A DNA stretch of 64,000 bases from assembly GCA_000961695.1 (NCBI GenBank), contig LADW01000089.1, positions 86,644 through 150,643 of the forward strand. The letters run 5' to 3'. This DNA is from Hyphomonadaceae bacterium BRH_c29. Lineage in GTDB: Bacteria; Pseudomonadota; Alphaproteobacteria; Caulobacterales; Hyphomonadaceae. The position numbers and the translations under genes are program-made. Below the pieces are notes generated by a model. The model worked only from the letters and a program-made list of their open reading frames with translations, made no database searches and had not been told where the DNA came from. Of this stretch, positions 9,137 through 18,064 are shown piece after piece. Each line of letters starts with the position of its first letter. The first letter of the stretch is position 1.

Positions 9137-10387
9137 ATGTCGAAACCAAACTCCGCTCCTAACGAAATCGTCGACCTCGTGATCATCGGAGCCGGTCCTG
9201 TCGGTACGTCGCTGGCAGTCCTGGCGGTGCAGCGTGGTTTCTCAACAATCCTTGTAGATGCACGCGATCCGTCTGCTGTTCCTGCAACGGATACACGCAC
9301 TTTCGCGATCGTCCGTGGCAGCTGGAGATTGCTCGGCGCCACCGGCGTGCACCCGCTTCTGGAAGGGGTGACCGAGCCTCTCAACGGCCTCGAAGCGGTG
9401 GATGGCGGAACGCACGCGTTCGGCGCACCGGGTATAATCTTCGGAAATGACGACCTTCCGGCCGATGATGACGGCCAACCTCTGGGACAAATGGTCCCTT
9501 CTGCGGACCTCCAGGTCGCCCTGGACAAGGTCACTGGTCAGATAACAGGCACTGAAGGCGGTCTGACCTGGCTGAAAAACACACGCTTCGAAGCGCTGGA
9601 AGACGGCGCCGCGGCGACCACTGTCGTGCTCTCAGACGGCTCCCGCATCCGCACGCGGCTGGTTGCGGCCTGTGACGGCGTGAACTCTTCCGTCCGGTCG
9701 GCGCTCGGCATCAACACGGATGACCATGATTATGGTAAATCGGTTTTCGCTGCGAATGTGAAACTGGAACGCCCCCATGGCGGCATCGCGCGCCAGCTGT
9801 TCATGCCGGAAGGTCCGTTCGCGACCCTTCCCATGCCGGACAATCGGGCCAACCTCGCCTGGTACATGAAGCGCGGCGCCGCCGAGACGCTGGCCCAGAT
9901 GCCGGTCGAAGACATCGAAGCCGAGCTGAACGCCAGATTCGAGCATTTTGCCGGCCCGATGAAGATTGACGGGCCGGTCATCTCCTATCCGCTCAAGATG
10001 CGGCTTGCGCAGAAGATCATCGGCCCGCGTGTCGTCCTGCTTGGCGATGCCGCCCACCGGATCAACCCGCTGGCCGGACAAGGCCTGAACCTCGGCTTCA
10101 AGGATCTCGCCGCGCTGATCGACATCATGGTGGAGGCCCGCGAAGTGGGTCTGGACCATGGCGCGGCCGCCGCGACGGAGCGCTACCAGCAAGCGCGCCG
10201 CTTCGACATGACGACCGTGGCGCTGTTCATGGATGCGATCGACCGGGCGTTCTCGAACGACAATGCGATCCTGAAACCGCTGCGGGGCCTCGCCATGACG
10301 GCGGCCAACAAGATTGGTCCGCTGCGCCGGGCCATGGCCCGTCAGGCCAGCGCAGATCAGGCTCATCTGCCGAGCCTGATGCGCTAG
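9137..10387 (+). CDS. UbiH/UbiF-family FAD-dependent hydroxylase
   Basis: A 416-residue flavoprotein monooxygenase. The FAD fold shows GAGPVG (residues 18-23), the DG motif CDGVNSSVR near 180 and the GD motif LLGDAAHRINPLAGQG near 300. These features match the UbiH/UbiF/UbiL group that hydroxylates the ubiquinone ring using NAD(P)H and O2. Which ring position it modifies cannot be read from sequence. The ATG at 9137 has only a distant purine-rich stretch upstream. It is convergent with the DUF971 gene, 3 bases away. Confidence 0.92.
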   Translation: MSKPNSAPNEIVDLVIIGAGPVGTSLAVLAVQRGFSTILVDARDPSAVPATDTRTFAIVRGSWRLLGATGVHPLLEGVTEPLNGLEAVDGGTHAFGAPGIIFGNDDLPADDDGQPLGQMVPSADLQVALDKVTGQITGTEGGLTWLKNTRFEALEDGAAATTVVLSDGSRIRTRLVAACDGVNSSVRSALGINTDDHDYGKSVFAANVKLERPHGGIARQLFMPEGPFATLPMPDNRANLAWYMKRGAAETLAQMPVEDIEAELNARFEHFAGPMKIDGPVISYPLKMRLAQKIIGPRVVLLGDAAHRINPLAGQGLNLGFKDLAALIDIMVEAREVGLDHGAAAATERYQQARRFDMTTVALFMDAIDRAFSNDNAILKPLRGLAMTAANKIGPLRRAMARQASADQAHLPSLMR

Positions 10388-10390
10388 AGG

Positions 10391-10699
10391 CTAATCGCCA
10401 ACCGTCAGCTTGCGGATCTGGTCCCAGTTATAAAGACCGCTGTCGTGGCCATCGGAGAACACGATCCGCAAGGCGTAGCGCCCAACCGGATCTGCCCGCA
10501 GCACACTGATATCTTCCGGAACAGGCGCTTGCGGGGGTGGCGGGCCGCCGCCATGTCCCCGCACAGCAGCCGACGGTGAGTTCTCGCGCAGGCGCTTGTA
10601 GGCGACCGAGCCGGACTTTCCGTCATCGAATTCGGCAAACAACTCCCCTGCCGTTCTCCGGAAGGACAATTTCACCGGCCAGGCCATGACAGCGCTCAT
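10391..10699 (-). CDS. DUF971 domain protein
   Basis: A 102-residue protein of the DUF971 / gamma-butyrobetaine-hydroxylase-like N-terminal family, with the signature ending [16 protein letters not shown]. In other proteins this domain binds zinc or Fe-S assembly partners; its role alone is not established here. A Gly/Pro-rich insertion (HGGGPPPPQ) lies near residue 50. Its ATG overlaps the stop of the upstream Trm112-like gene in an ATGA junction, so translation is probably coupled. Confidence 0.88.
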   Translation of the reverse strand: MSAVMAWPVKLSFRRTAGELFAEFDDGKSGSVAYKRLRENSPSAAVRGHGGGPPPPQAPVPEDISVLRADPVGRYALRIVFSDGHDSGLYNWDQIRKLTVGD

Positions 10700-10920
10700 A
10701 CGGCAGGCCCCTGCTCGTCCAGATCGCGCGCTTCTTCCGGCAACATGATCGGAATGCCGCCCCGGATCGGATAGGCCAGCCGCGCTTTTGCCGAGATCAG
10801 CTCGCCTGCGGCGGCATCATAGCTCAGCGGCTGACGCGTCTGCGGACAGATCAGGATTTCGAGAAGACGCGGATCGACGCCGGAATGGGCGGGGCGCGGG
10901 CTGGAAGTGTCGTCAGTCAT
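10696..10920 (-). CDS. Trm112-like protein (UPF0434/YcaR family)
   Basis: A 74-residue protein with the family core [19 protein letters not shown] and [17 protein letters not shown]. Trm112 proteins are small zinc-knuckle partners of methyltransferases. Here only one Cys (LICP) of the usual metal set is present, so zinc binding is doubtful. It lies in the leftward run with the LON-domain gene 8 bases upstream and DUF971 overlapping downstream. Confidence 0.9.
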   Translation of the reverse strand: MTDDTSSPRPAHSGVDPRLLEILICPQTRQPLSYDAAAGELISAKARLAYPIRGGIPIMLPEEARDLDEQGPAV

Positions 10921-10928
10921 GGGCCGTC

Positions 10929-11579
10929 CTATTGCAGCGTTCCGCCTTCGGGGCCAGCGGAATCCATTTTCAGAAGCGTGATCAGCATGTCCGCGCGATC
11001 CTTCAGAGTCGCCGCTTCGAGGAGAGCCTGTTTCTCCATGACCGAAAAAGGACTGCCCGCCGCGAGCGCATGAATGAGCGCATGAAAAGGCGCGACTTCA
11101 ACAGCGCTCCAGTCGGCGTCCATGTCCTGTCCTGCCGCATATTCGCGAAGCGTCGCGATCAGCAAAGCGCGCGCGGGAAGTCCCTCATCCATCTCGGGCC
11201 GCAGGTCATCGGCATAAGCCGACCAGTCCGGGCGCACCTGCCGGTAGGGTGTGGTCACGTCCAGTTCCTGAACGATCCGGAACCGGGCGATGCCGGCCAG
11301 CGTAATCAGGTAACGCCCGTCATCGGTCTCCGAATAAGACGTGATACGCCCCGCACAGCCAATTCCGGCAAGGTCCGGCTTCTGCGGGTTCCCTCCGGTG
11401 CTCTGCACCATGCCGATCAGCCGGTTTCCCGCCATCGCATCGTCCACCATGTTCAGGTAGCGCGGCTCAAAGATGTTCAGCGGCAGCTGGTAGTGCGGAA
11501 ACAAGACAACACCCGGCAGCGGGAACACGGTGAGCGTTCCCGGCAGCTGGTCCAATGAATGATAGGCTTGTGCGCTCAT
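10929..11579 (-). CDS. LON N-terminal-domain protein
   Basis: A 216-residue stand-alone version of the substrate-recognition domain of Lon protease ([31 protein letters not shown] near the N-terminus). It has no AAA+ or protease part, so it is not Lon itself. In many alphaproteobacteria this gene sits between a thioredoxin-TPR gene and a Trm112-like gene, as here. Function unknown; a role in protein quality control is inferred from the domain and neighbours. Confidence 0.92.
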   Translation of the reverse strand: MSAQAYHSLDQLPGTLTVFPLPGVVLFPHYQLPLNIFEPRYLNMVDDAMAGNRLIGMVQSTGGNPQKPDLAGIGCAGRITSYSETDDGRYLITLAGIARFRIVQELDVTTPYRQVRPDWSAYADDLRPEMDEGLPARALLIATLREYAAGQDMDADWSAVEVAPFHALIHALAAGSPFSVMEKQALLEAATLKDRADMLITLLKMDSAGPEGGTLQ

Positions 11580-11621
11580 ACGGCTCTCCGGGCTGATGGG
11601 ACTATGCCGGAGGGAGCCGCC

Positions 11622-12509
11622 TCAGGCAAACATCAGGGAGGCAAGCCGCCGGCGGCCTTCCACCGTTGCGGCATCCGTCGGACCCGCCGCTTCGAAGACC
11701 TGCAGCAGTTTCTCCTTCGCCTTGCCCTCTTCCCAGTCCATCTTGGCGCCGAGAATGATCAGAAGGTGGTCGACTGCATCGCCATAGCGCTGCGCGGCGG
11801 CGTATGCCTCAGCAAGCTCGAAGCGCTTGGCATGATCGTCCGGCGCCGCCATGACCGCATCCAGAAGCGCGTCGAATTCGTCAGCGGCCGGGGCGTCGTC
11901 CATCATCTCGATGGCCATGCGCACGCCTTTGACGGCCGTGTCATGCTTCTGGCTTTCCGGCACCATGTCGAGTGTCGCGCTTGCGCGTTCCTTGTCGCCA
12001 TTGGCGAGGTAGCAGCGGGCAAGACCGGCAATCGCGGTGACATTCTCCGGGTCATGCTGGATCACAGCCGCATAGATCTGCGCGGCGGTGGCAATATCAC
12101 CGGCCTGGCTGGCAGCTTCCGCCTGGACCAGCGCATCGGCGATCTCCTTGGCGGAATCGGTTCCGGAGACGAGCTTCTCGATAAAGCTGCGCACCTGGCC
12201 TTCCGGCAGGGCGCCCATGAAGGCATCGACCGGGCGGCCCTTGTCGAACGCGTAGATCGCCGGGATGGAGCGCACGCCCAGCTGTCCGGCATATGCCGGG
12301 TTCTCGTCAATATTGATCTTTACCAGCCTCACAGCGCCCTTGTGGCTGTCGACCACCTTCTCGATCACCGGGCCAAGCTGGCGGCACGGGCCGCACCATG
12401 GCGCCCAGAAGTCGACAATCACGGGCTGGTCATTCGACGCCTCGACGACGTCTGCGATGAAGTCCTGGTCGGTGCTGTCTTTGGTGTACAGCGCGGCGGC
12501 ATCAGCCAT
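11622..12509 (-). CDS. Thioredoxin-TPR co-chaperone (YbbN/CnoX type)
   Basis: A 295-residue protein with a thioredoxin fold at the N-terminus and the active-site motif WCGPC at residues 38-42, followed by helical TPR-like repeats from about residue 120 (AAQIYAAVIQHDPENVTAIAGLARCY). This architecture matches CnoX/YbbN, which holds oxidised or unfolded clients for DnaK and GroEL. Unlike E. coli CnoX, whose motif is SxxC, this one retains both redox cysteines, as other bacterial CnoX proteins do. It is first in the leftward run through DUF971. Confidence 0.93.
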   Translation of the reverse strand: MADAAALYTKDSTDQDFIADVVEASNDQPVIVDFWAPWCGPCRQLGPVIEKVVDSHKGAVRLVKINIDENPAYAGQLGVRSIPAIYAFDKGRPVDAFMGALPEGQVRSFIEKLVSGTDSAKEIADALVQAEAASQAGDIATAAQIYAAVIQHDPENVTAIAGLARCYLANGDKERASATLDMVPESQKHDTAVKGVRMAIEMMDDAPAADEFDALLDAVMAAPDDHAKRFELAEAYAAAQRYGDAVDHLLIILGAKMDWEEGKAKEKLLQVFEAAGPTDAATVEGRRRLASLMFA

Positions 12510-12739
12510 GGCAATAATCCTTTAAAAGCTGGCCGAAAGATGGGCGTTCACGGGCTGCTTCGCAAGCGGAACCGCAGCATCACGTGCCTGTTCATATGCC
12601 AAGCGGCTTTCGGCGCATTTCCGCCCCAAGCTGAACGGAGGCCAACGAAAAGCGGCCAAAATACCTTGATCCCGCCCTGTTTAGCCGGGGTTCAGGCGTC
12701 TAGATGTAAGCCTAAGGTCACAACAAGGAGACCCGTTCG

Positions 12740-13399
12740 ATGAAGACCAAACTCGCTGCCCTGGTTGCTGCTGTCGCCCTCGCCGGCGCGCCCCTTGCGC
12801 TGGCACGTCAGGGTTCACCCGAAGCGGCCCCGATGAAGATCACCGCGGCCCCGGCAACCCTGACGGCGGCCCAGCGCACCACCCTGCTGAAAGAAGTCGC
12901 CGCCTCCATGGAGAAGGTGAAGACAGCCTCAGGCCGGTTCGACCAGCTTTCGCCCGACTTCACGGCGACCACCGGCACGTTCGCCATTTCCCGGCCCGGC
13001 AAGGTTCGCTTCGACTATGACGACCCCACGCCGCTGCTGATCGTGTCCAATGGCACGACCGTCGCGATGCAGGATTCCGAACTGGAAACCACCGACCGCG
13101 TCCCGCTCAGCTCGACACCGCTCTCGCTATTGCTGGACGACAATCTCGATTTCGCCTCCGAAGCCGAAATCCTCGATGTCAGCAATGAGGGCGACAATGT
13201 CTCCATCACGCTCAGCGACCCGGACGGTGAAATGGACGGAACGCTGACCCTGCTGTTCGCAGGCGCCGACCACGACCTCACCGGCTGGCGCACGACAGAC
13301 AGTGCCGGCAATGTCACCGACGTCAAACTGCACGATGTCGTCACCGGCAAGAAACTCAATCCGCGCCTCTTCATCGTGAAGGACTTCGACGACGAATAG
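12740..13399 (+). CDS. lolA: Outer-membrane lipoprotein carrier LolA
   Basis: A 219-residue periplasmic chaperone that ferries lipoproteins from LolCDE to the outer membrane. A signal peptide ends near ALARQG. The LolA/LolB half-barrel signatures follow: GRFDQLSPDFTATTGTFAISRPGKVRFDYDDPTP and a hydrophobic C-terminal half ending NPRLFIVKDF. AAGGAG lies 8 bases before the ATG. Alphaproteobacteria commonly place lolA and xthA near ftsK, as here. Confidence 0.93.
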   Translation: MKTKLAALVAAVALAGAPLALARQGSPEAAPMKITAAPATLTAAQRTTLLKEVAASMEKVKTASGRFDQLSPDFTATTGTFAISRPGKVRFDYDDPTPLLIVSNGTTVAMQDSELETTDRVPLSSTPLSLLLDDNLDFASEAEILDVSNEGDNVSITLSDPDGEMDGTLTLLFAGADHDLTGWRTTDSAGNVTDVKLHDVVTGKKLNPRLFIVKDFDDE

Positions 13400-13706
13400 G
13401 CCGCGTCACTACAGATCACCCTTTGTACCGCCCCGGTGGAATTCCCCTCCGGGGCGAGTACTGCGCCGACACAGCCAAGCAGATAACACATAATTTACTT
13501 GAAAATTTTCCCCGTAGTGACATCTTTGCAACTGTAGACACACGGCCTACCCCGCGCAGCACCCCGACCCCCCCGCTGTGAAACACCGTGATGTCACCGC
13601 CGGAGCCTTCCCCTACCGGCGAGACGTTGGAAACCGCGTCAGGCGCGTCCGAACCCCCCGCGTTCGGGCGCGTTGACGTTTTCGGGAACGGTGCTAGGCA
13701 GCGCGG
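13400..13706. other. Intergenic region lolA-xthA
   Basis: About 307 bases without a gene. A hairpin (CGCCCCGG at 13429-13436 pairing with 13449-13456, loop 12) follows lolA but lacks a U-tract, so it is only a possible terminator. The remainder is a promoter region for xthA; no further structure stands out. Confidence 0.4.
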
Positions 13707-14513
13707 ATGTCAAAATCCCTCAAGATCGTCAGCTGGAACATCAACTCGGTCCGCCTGCGCGCGCCGAACGTTGAAGCCTTCGTCACCGCGGAAAAGCCGG
13801 ACGTGGTCTGCCTGCAGGAGACCAAGTGCCAGGACGGGGAGTTCCCCGAGAAGATCTTCCGCGAGATGGGCCTGAAGCACCTTGTGCTGAACGGGCAGAA
13901 GGGCGGCCATCACGGCGTCGCCATCGCCTCGCGCCTTCCGCTGGAGCGGATTGAGGCACCGGAGCTTTGCCGCGAAGGCCATTCCCGCGCCATTGCCGCG
14001 CGGGTTGCCGGGATCGAAGTGCACAATATCTACCTGCCCGCAGGCGGCGATGAGCCGGACCCGGTCAAGAACGAGAAGTTCGCCCACAAGCTCGATTTCC
14101 TTGAGCGCCTCGGCCCGGCCTACAAGAAGCAGACGTCAACGCCGCGCGTCCTGGTGGGTGACCTCAACGTCGCCCCGCACGAGAACGATGTCTGGTCGCA
14201 CAAGCAGCTACTGAAGATCGTCTCGCACACGCCGGAAGAGGTCGAGCTTCTGGAAGCGTCCCGCAAGCAGGCCAAGTTCGCTGACATTGCCCGCCTCGCC
14301 GTGCCGGACGAGCAGAAGCTCTATTCCTGGTGGAGCTACCGGGCGAAAGACTGGGCCGCCTCCAACAAGGGACGGCGCCTCGATCATATCTGGATGAACC
14401 CGGCAGCCCTGGCAGAGACAAAAGTGGACTCCTACCAGGTCCACCTCGCCTGGCGCGGCGGCTGGAAACCTTCCGACCACGCCCCGATCAGCGTAAAGAT
14501 CAAAGCCGGCTAA
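13707..14513 (+). CDS. xthA: Exodeoxyribonuclease III (AP endonuclease)
   Basis: A 268-residue Mg-dependent nuclease of the exonuclease III/EEP superfamily that cleaves at abasic sites in base-excision repair. Conserved active-site segments: VSWNINSVR, the metal-binding Glu in CLQETKCQDGEFP, YLPAGGDEPD, VGDLNVAPHENDVW and the C-terminal catalytic SDHAPI. Length fits the family (~260-270). The ATG at 13707 is the first in frame. The 3' end overlaps a convergent GNAT gene by 4 bases. Confidence 0.96.
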   Translation: MSKSLKIVSWNINSVRLRAPNVEAFVTAEKPDVVCLQETKCQDGEFPEKIFREMGLKHLVLNGQKGGHHGVAIASRLPLERIEAPELCREGHSRAIAARVAGIEVHNIYLPAGGDEPDPVKNEKFAHKLDFLERLGPAYKKQTSTPRVLVGDLNVAPHENDVWSHKQLLKIVSHTPEEVELLEASRKQAKFADIARLAVPDEQKLYSWWSYRAKDWAASNKGRRLDHIWMNPAALAETKVDSYQVHLAWRGGWKPSDHAPISVKIKAG

Positions 14514-14956
14514 ACCGCTGGTCGCCAGGCATAGTGACACTTTGCGCGCCGGTGATACGCATCCGGCTCAATGCTTGTCAGCACAAAGCCCTCGCGCTCA
14601 TAAAACGCCCGCGCCCGCTGATTGGTTTCATGCGTGGTCAGGACGATACCCTCCGGCATCAGACCTTTCGCATGGTTCAGAAGCGCCAGACCGGCACCCG
14701 CGCCTTTGGAAGCCGGGTCCACGAAGAGCTGGTCAATCCGGGACTCTTCCGGAACCAGTGCCAGGAAGCCCGCAGGTTTGCTGTCGCGCTCCGCAACATA
14801 CAGCGCCCAGCGTGATGCTGCCTCCTGATGGAAGCGCGCCCGGACACCCTCGCGGGAAAGATCTGTTTCGTTCGAAATGCCGATCGACTGCCAGCTGTCA
14901 TACCAGAGATCGGCCAATGCCGGATAATCCGCAGGCGTCGCAGGCCGGATGATCAC
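14510..14956 (-). CDS. GNAT-family N-acetyltransferase
   Basis: A 148-residue GNAT domain that would transfer acetyl from acetyl-CoA. Family features: N-terminal IRPATPADYPALADLW, the FLALVPEESRIDQLFVDP strand, the acetyl-CoA pyrophosphate loop SKGAGAGLALLNHA and the C-terminal NQRARAFYEREGFV. Substrate unknown. It begins at GTG 14956, which overlaps the TGA of the response-regulator gene (GTGA), so the two are probably co-translated. Confidence 0.9.
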   Translation of the reverse strand: MIIRPATPADYPALADLWYDSWQSIGISNETDLSREGVRARFHQEAASRWALYVAERDSKPAGFLALVPEESRIDQLFVDPASKGAGAGLALLNHAKGLMPEGIVLTTHETNQRARAFYEREGFVLTSIEPDAYHRRAKCHYAWRPAV

Positions 14957-15639
14957 GGCTGCAGGCGATAGCCACCCGCATCGGTCAGCAACAGGCGGGC
15001 ATGCGCCGGGTCCGGCTCGACCTTCTGGCGCAGGCGATAGATGTGCGTTTCCAGCGTGTGCGTCGTAACGGCGGCGTTATAGCCCCAGACCTCTGCCAGC
15101 AACTCATCCCGCGCAACCGGCTTGCCGCCGGCGCGGTAGAGGTATTTCAGGATGTTGGTTTCTTTCTCGGTCAGCCGGATTTTCTTCTCGTCCTCTGTGA
15201 CGAGCAGTTTCATCGCGGGACGGAATTCATACGGCCCGATCTTGAAGGTCGCGTCTTCCGATTGTTCGAAACTGCGCAGATGCGCGCGAACACGCGCCAG
15301 AAGAACCGAGAACTTGAACGGCTTGGTCACATAGTCATTGGCGCCGGATTCGAGGCCGAGGATCGTGTCGGCGTCGCCATCCTGACCGGTCAGCATGATG
15401 ACCGGCGCGCGTACGCCCTTCTGCCGCATGATCTTGCAGGCCTCCCGGCCATCCATGTCCGGCATGTCCACGTCGAGCAGGATCAGGTCGATCCGCTGGC
15501 TGGTCGCCATTGCGATGCCTTCATTGGCATTCACGGCCTGCAGGGTTTCGAAACTGTCGTGCAGCTCGAACTGTTCGGCGAGTGCTTCGCGCAGGTCTTC
15601 ATCATCGTCGACCAGCAGGATCGTTTTCTTGGCAGCCAT
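14953..15639 (-). CDS. OmpR/PhoB-type response regulator
   Basis: A 228-residue two-component regulator. The receiver domain covers residues ~5-120: acidic pair DDDED (11-15), phospho-acceptor Asp56 in LLDVDMPD and Lys in YVTKPF. A winged-helix DNA-binding domain follows (LTEKETNILKYLYRAGG, VWGYNAAVTTHTLETHIYRLRQKVE). The start is ATG 15639 (MAAKKTILL), with GGAGAG about 6 bases upstream; a longer frame to 15711 adds an unlikely 24-residue leader. No histidine kinase is adjacent. Conservation suggests a core alphaproteobacterial regulator, possibly the envelope regulator CenR; this name is unverified. Confidence 0.93.
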   Translation of the reverse strand: MAAKKTILLVDDDEDLREALAEQFELHDSFETLQAVNANEGIAMATSQRIDLILLDVDMPDMDGREACKIMRQKGVRAPVIMLTGQDGDADTILGLESGANDYVTKPFKFSVLLARVRAHLRSFEQSEDATFKIGPYEFRPAMKLLVTEDEKKIRLTEKETNILKYLYRAGGKPVARDELLAEVWGYNAAVTTHTLETHIYRLRQKVEPDPAHARLLLTDAGGYRLQP

Positions 15640-15738
15640 GCGACTCTCCGGTTCAAAGTGAGTGCTGCTTCTATCCTTATCGGATTGCGATGCCATAAGA
15701 ATGTAACGCACGTGAGTTCACAAGAGCGGGAGGATTCC

Positions 15739-16248
15739 GTGAGCGCAGATTTTGTGGCCCATGCCGATGGGCGTTTCCTTCTGGCCGGACGCACAACGCG
15801 GTGTTCGGTCGGGCGCAGCGGTGTGATTGCCGCAGACGAGAAGCGGGAAGGCGACGGCGCCTCGCCGATTGGAACCTGGCCGATGCGGCGCGTCTTCTAC
15901 CGGCCAGACCGGACCCGGCCGCCGAAAACGCTGCTGCCGCTGGTGGCGCTGGTCCCGGAAGACGGCTGGTGCGATGCGCCGGAAGATCCGCTCTACAATC
16001 GCTGGGTCAAACTGCCTTACGCCGCCAGCCATGAGAATCTCTGGCGGGAAGACCATGTCTACGACGTGATCGTGGAGCTGGGTTACAATGACGATCCGCC
16101 CGCGCCCTTCCATGGCAGCGCCATCTTCCTGCACCTTGCCCAGCCGGACTGGGGGCCGACCGCTGGGTGCGTGGCGGTGACGATGGAGGATATGCTTGAG
16201 ATACTCAGACTATCCGCGCGCGGGTCTGAGATCGAAATCCAAACCTAG
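15739..16248 (+). CDS. L,D-transpeptidase (YkuD) family protein
   Basis: A 169-residue domain whose C-terminal half has the YkuD catalytic pattern: His in IFLHLAQPD and nucleophile Cys in TAGCVAVTMEDM. The family cross-links peptidoglycan (3-3 links) or attaches proteins to it. No signal peptide is seen from the chosen start, so either export is unusual or it is a cytoplasmic-type DUF-like member. The start is GTG 15739, with GGGAGG about 5 bases upstream; the frame is open much further upstream only as antisense to the response-regulator gene. Ends converge with yggS (4-base overlap). Confidence 0.87.
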   Translation: MSADFVAHADGRFLLAGRTTRCSVGRSGVIAADEKREGDGASPIGTWPMRRVFYRPDRTRPPKTLLPLVALVPEDGWCDAPEDPLYNRWVKLPYAASHENLWREDHVYDVIVELGYNDDPPAPFHGSAIFLHLAQPDWGPTAGCVAVTMEDMLEILRLSARGSEIEIQT

Positions 16249-16904
16249 ATACGCGCCCCGAACAGGGCAGAGCCGACCCGGACATGCGTCGAGCCAAAAC
16301 GCGCCGCCGTCACATAGTCCGAACTCATACCCATGGAGAGCACGCTCAGGCCGAGGGATTTGGCGAGATCAGCGAGCAGGGCAAAGTGCGGACCCGCAGG
16401 TTCGTCCACCGGCGGGATGCACATCAGGCCCTGAACCTCGAGGCCCCTGCTCCGTGCATACTGTAGCAGCTCCTGCACATCGGACGGCACGACCCCGGCC
16501 TTTTGCGGCTCCTCACCCGTGTTCACCTGGATCAGGACGGGCAGGGCGCGGCCCACTTTCGCCATCGCCTTGACCAGCGCATCGACGAGCTTTGGCCGGT
16601 CCACTGTCTCGATCACGTCGAACAGACGGACGGCATCTTCCGCCTTGTTGGTCTGCAAGGGGCCGATCAGATGCAATTCAAGATCCGGGTAAGCGCCCCG
16701 GCAGCCAGCCCACCGGGCTTCTGCCTCCTGCACCCGGTTTTCGCCGAACACACGCTGCCCGGTGGCGAGGATGTCCGCGATCGCCGCTTCAGGCTGTGTC
16801 TTGGTCACCGCCACCAGCACAGGTGGCGGCGTGGCTGCGTCAGAAAGTTCGGCCAGAACGGCCTCGCGGCGCTTGGCAATGGAGAGCGTGTCGGTATCAG
16901 TCAT
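16245..16904 (-). CDS. PLP homeostasis protein (YggS/PLPBP family)
   Basis: A 219-residue fold-III PLP-binding protein that keeps free pyridoxal phosphate and amino-acid pools in balance. Signatures: VAVTKTQPEAAI with the PLP Lys, FGENRVQEAEAR, LHLIGPLQTNK, QVNTGEEPQKAG, GLMCIPP and the phosphate loop SMGMSSDYVTAARFGSTHVRVG. The start is ATG 16904. This start codon interlocks with that of the opposite-strand thiE-like gene (CATG), leaving no intergenic space and no visible Shine-Dalgarno. Confidence 0.93.
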   Translation of the reverse strand: MTDTDTLSIAKRREAVLAELSDAATPPPVLVAVTKTQPEAAIADILATGQRVFGENRVQEAEARWAGCRGAYPDLELHLIGPLQTNKAEDAVRLFDVIETVDRPKLVDALVKAMAKVGRALPVLIQVNTGEEPQKAGVVPSDVQELLQYARSRGLEVQGLMCIPPVDEPAGPHFALLADLAKSLGLSVLSMGMSSDYVTAARFGSTHVRVGSALFGARI

Positions 16905-17538
16905 GATGATGACGCAGGAAGACCGAAACCGCGCCGAACGCAAGCTCCGCGCAGCCGGGCGGATCGCCGCGCGGCATTTGCCAGCTGGTCTGCCGCCGGT
17001 CCTCTACCTGACAGATGTTGACCGCACACCCGACCCGGTGACCACGGCGAGCCGCCTGCCAGCCGGTTGGGGCGTCGTTTACCGGCACTACGATCACGGT
17101 AACCGACACATCACGGCCTTACGGCTCGCCCATGTCTGCAGGAAGCGGCACCTTAAACTCCTCATCGCGGGCGATCCGGTCACGGCAATTGCGGTCGGGG
17201 CAGACGGCGTGCACTGGCCCTTCGCAATGCGCCGCCAGGCCCGGCGCTGGCACGGCCGGTTCGCCATCATGACGGCCAGCGCCCACACGCCGGATCAGCT
17301 GCGGCAGCTACAGGATACGGGTTTTGATGCAGCGCTTCTATCGACCGCTTTCCCGTCCGCCAGCCCCAGCGCGCGCACGCCCCTCGGGGCCGCGCGTCTG
17401 CGCACACTGGCACGCGCCTCCAACCTCCCGGTCTACGCGCTCGGCGGCCTGAATGCAGATACGGCCCAATTGGCTACATCTGTTGCAGGCATTGCAGGAA
17501 TCGAAGGAATTGAGGCCGTGTTCGGGCCTAGAACTTGA
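16903..17538 (+). CDS. Thiamine-phosphate-synthase-like (ThiE/TenI fold) protein
   Basis: A 211-residue protein with a (beta/alpha)8 ThiE/TenI layout: YLTDVDRTPDP, a HLKLLIAGDPVTAIAVGADGVHW segment split by loops, TASAHTPDQLRQLQDTGFDAALLS and the C-terminal phosphate-binding YALGGLN. The ThiE substrate motif is not intact: the usual Arg-x-Lys after the first strand reads YRHYD. Genuine thiamine phosphate synthesis is therefore uncertain. No other thi genes are nearby. Three tandem ATGs (16903, 16906, 16909) could start it; none has a clear ribosome-binding site. Confidence 0.82.
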   Translation: MMMTQEDRNRAERKLRAAGRIAARHLPAGLPPVLYLTDVDRTPDPVTTASRLPAGWGVVYRHYDHGNRHITALRLAHVCRKRHLKLLIAGDPVTAIAVGADGVHWPFAMRRQARRWHGRFAIMTASAHTPDQLRQLQDTGFDAALLSTAFPSASPSARTPLGAARLRTLARASNLPVYALGGLNADTAQLATSVAGIAGIEGIEAVFGPRT

Positions 17539-17986
17539 AGGCCGACTTCAGGCGAATGCCGGTCTCGATCGCACGATCTTCCCACTGGGACACCGCATTC
17601 AGGTCATCCGCGCCAACGCTGACTTCACCACCGACCGAGAAGCGCGGCGTGATCTTGAACGTGGCACCAGCCTGCATTTCCTCGCGCGGCAGCGGCGAGA
17701 TCGCAGCCGACGGGCGGGACAGTTTGTCGATGTTGAATTCCCAACGGTCAGAGCCGCTGAACTGCATCGAAATGTCTTCGGAAGGCGCCGCCTGCCAGAC
17801 AGGGCGCGTGTCGGCGGGCTTGGTCACCGCGAACTGGCGATACCAGTCCACCTTGCCGGACTGGGTTTCGGACAGCTGAGGCGCTTCCATCGGCACGGTA
17901 GCGATGCGCGAATCTTCCTGCGCGGCAGCTGGCATAGCCAACACCGTCACCGTAATCGCACAAGAGAGCAAAAGCCCAAGCCGCAT
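17528..17986 (-). CDS. NtrZ-like periplasmic regulatory protein
   Basis: A 152-residue secreted protein. A signal peptide ends near AMPAAAQED. The C-terminal part has alternating beta-barrel-like repeats (SPLPREEMQAGATFKITPRFSVGGEVSV, WEDRAIETGIRLKSAFKF, terminal Phe). This resembles the NtrZ family of Caulobacterales, a periplasmic inhibitor of the NtrY sensor kinase; I recognise it by pattern only. The start is ATG 17986, with AAAGG about 8 bases upstream. The 3' end overlaps the convergent thiE-like gene by 11 bases. No ntrYX is in the window. Confidence 0.7.
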   Translation of the reverse strand: MRLGLLLSCAITVTVLAMPAAAQEDSRIATVPMEAPQLSETQSGKVDWYRQFAVTKPADTRPVWQAAPSEDISMQFSGSDRWEFNIDKLSRPSAAISPLPREEMQAGATFKITPRFSVGGEVSVGADDLNAVSQWEDRAIETGIRLKSAFKF

Positions 17987-18064
17987 AGTCCGCACCTTTC
18001 CCTGACACACATTAGGGGCCGGACTCTGTAAACAGAAGATTAATATTCCGACATGGGTGCAATT

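Noticed and set aside
13429..13456. lolA terminator
   Set aside because: The hairpin lacks a U-tract, so I keep it only as a possible site, not a called terminator.
15001..15738. N-terminal half of the 415-codon frame ending at 16248
   Set aside because: Antisense to the response-regulator gene; the L,D-transpeptidase domain only begins after GTG 15739.
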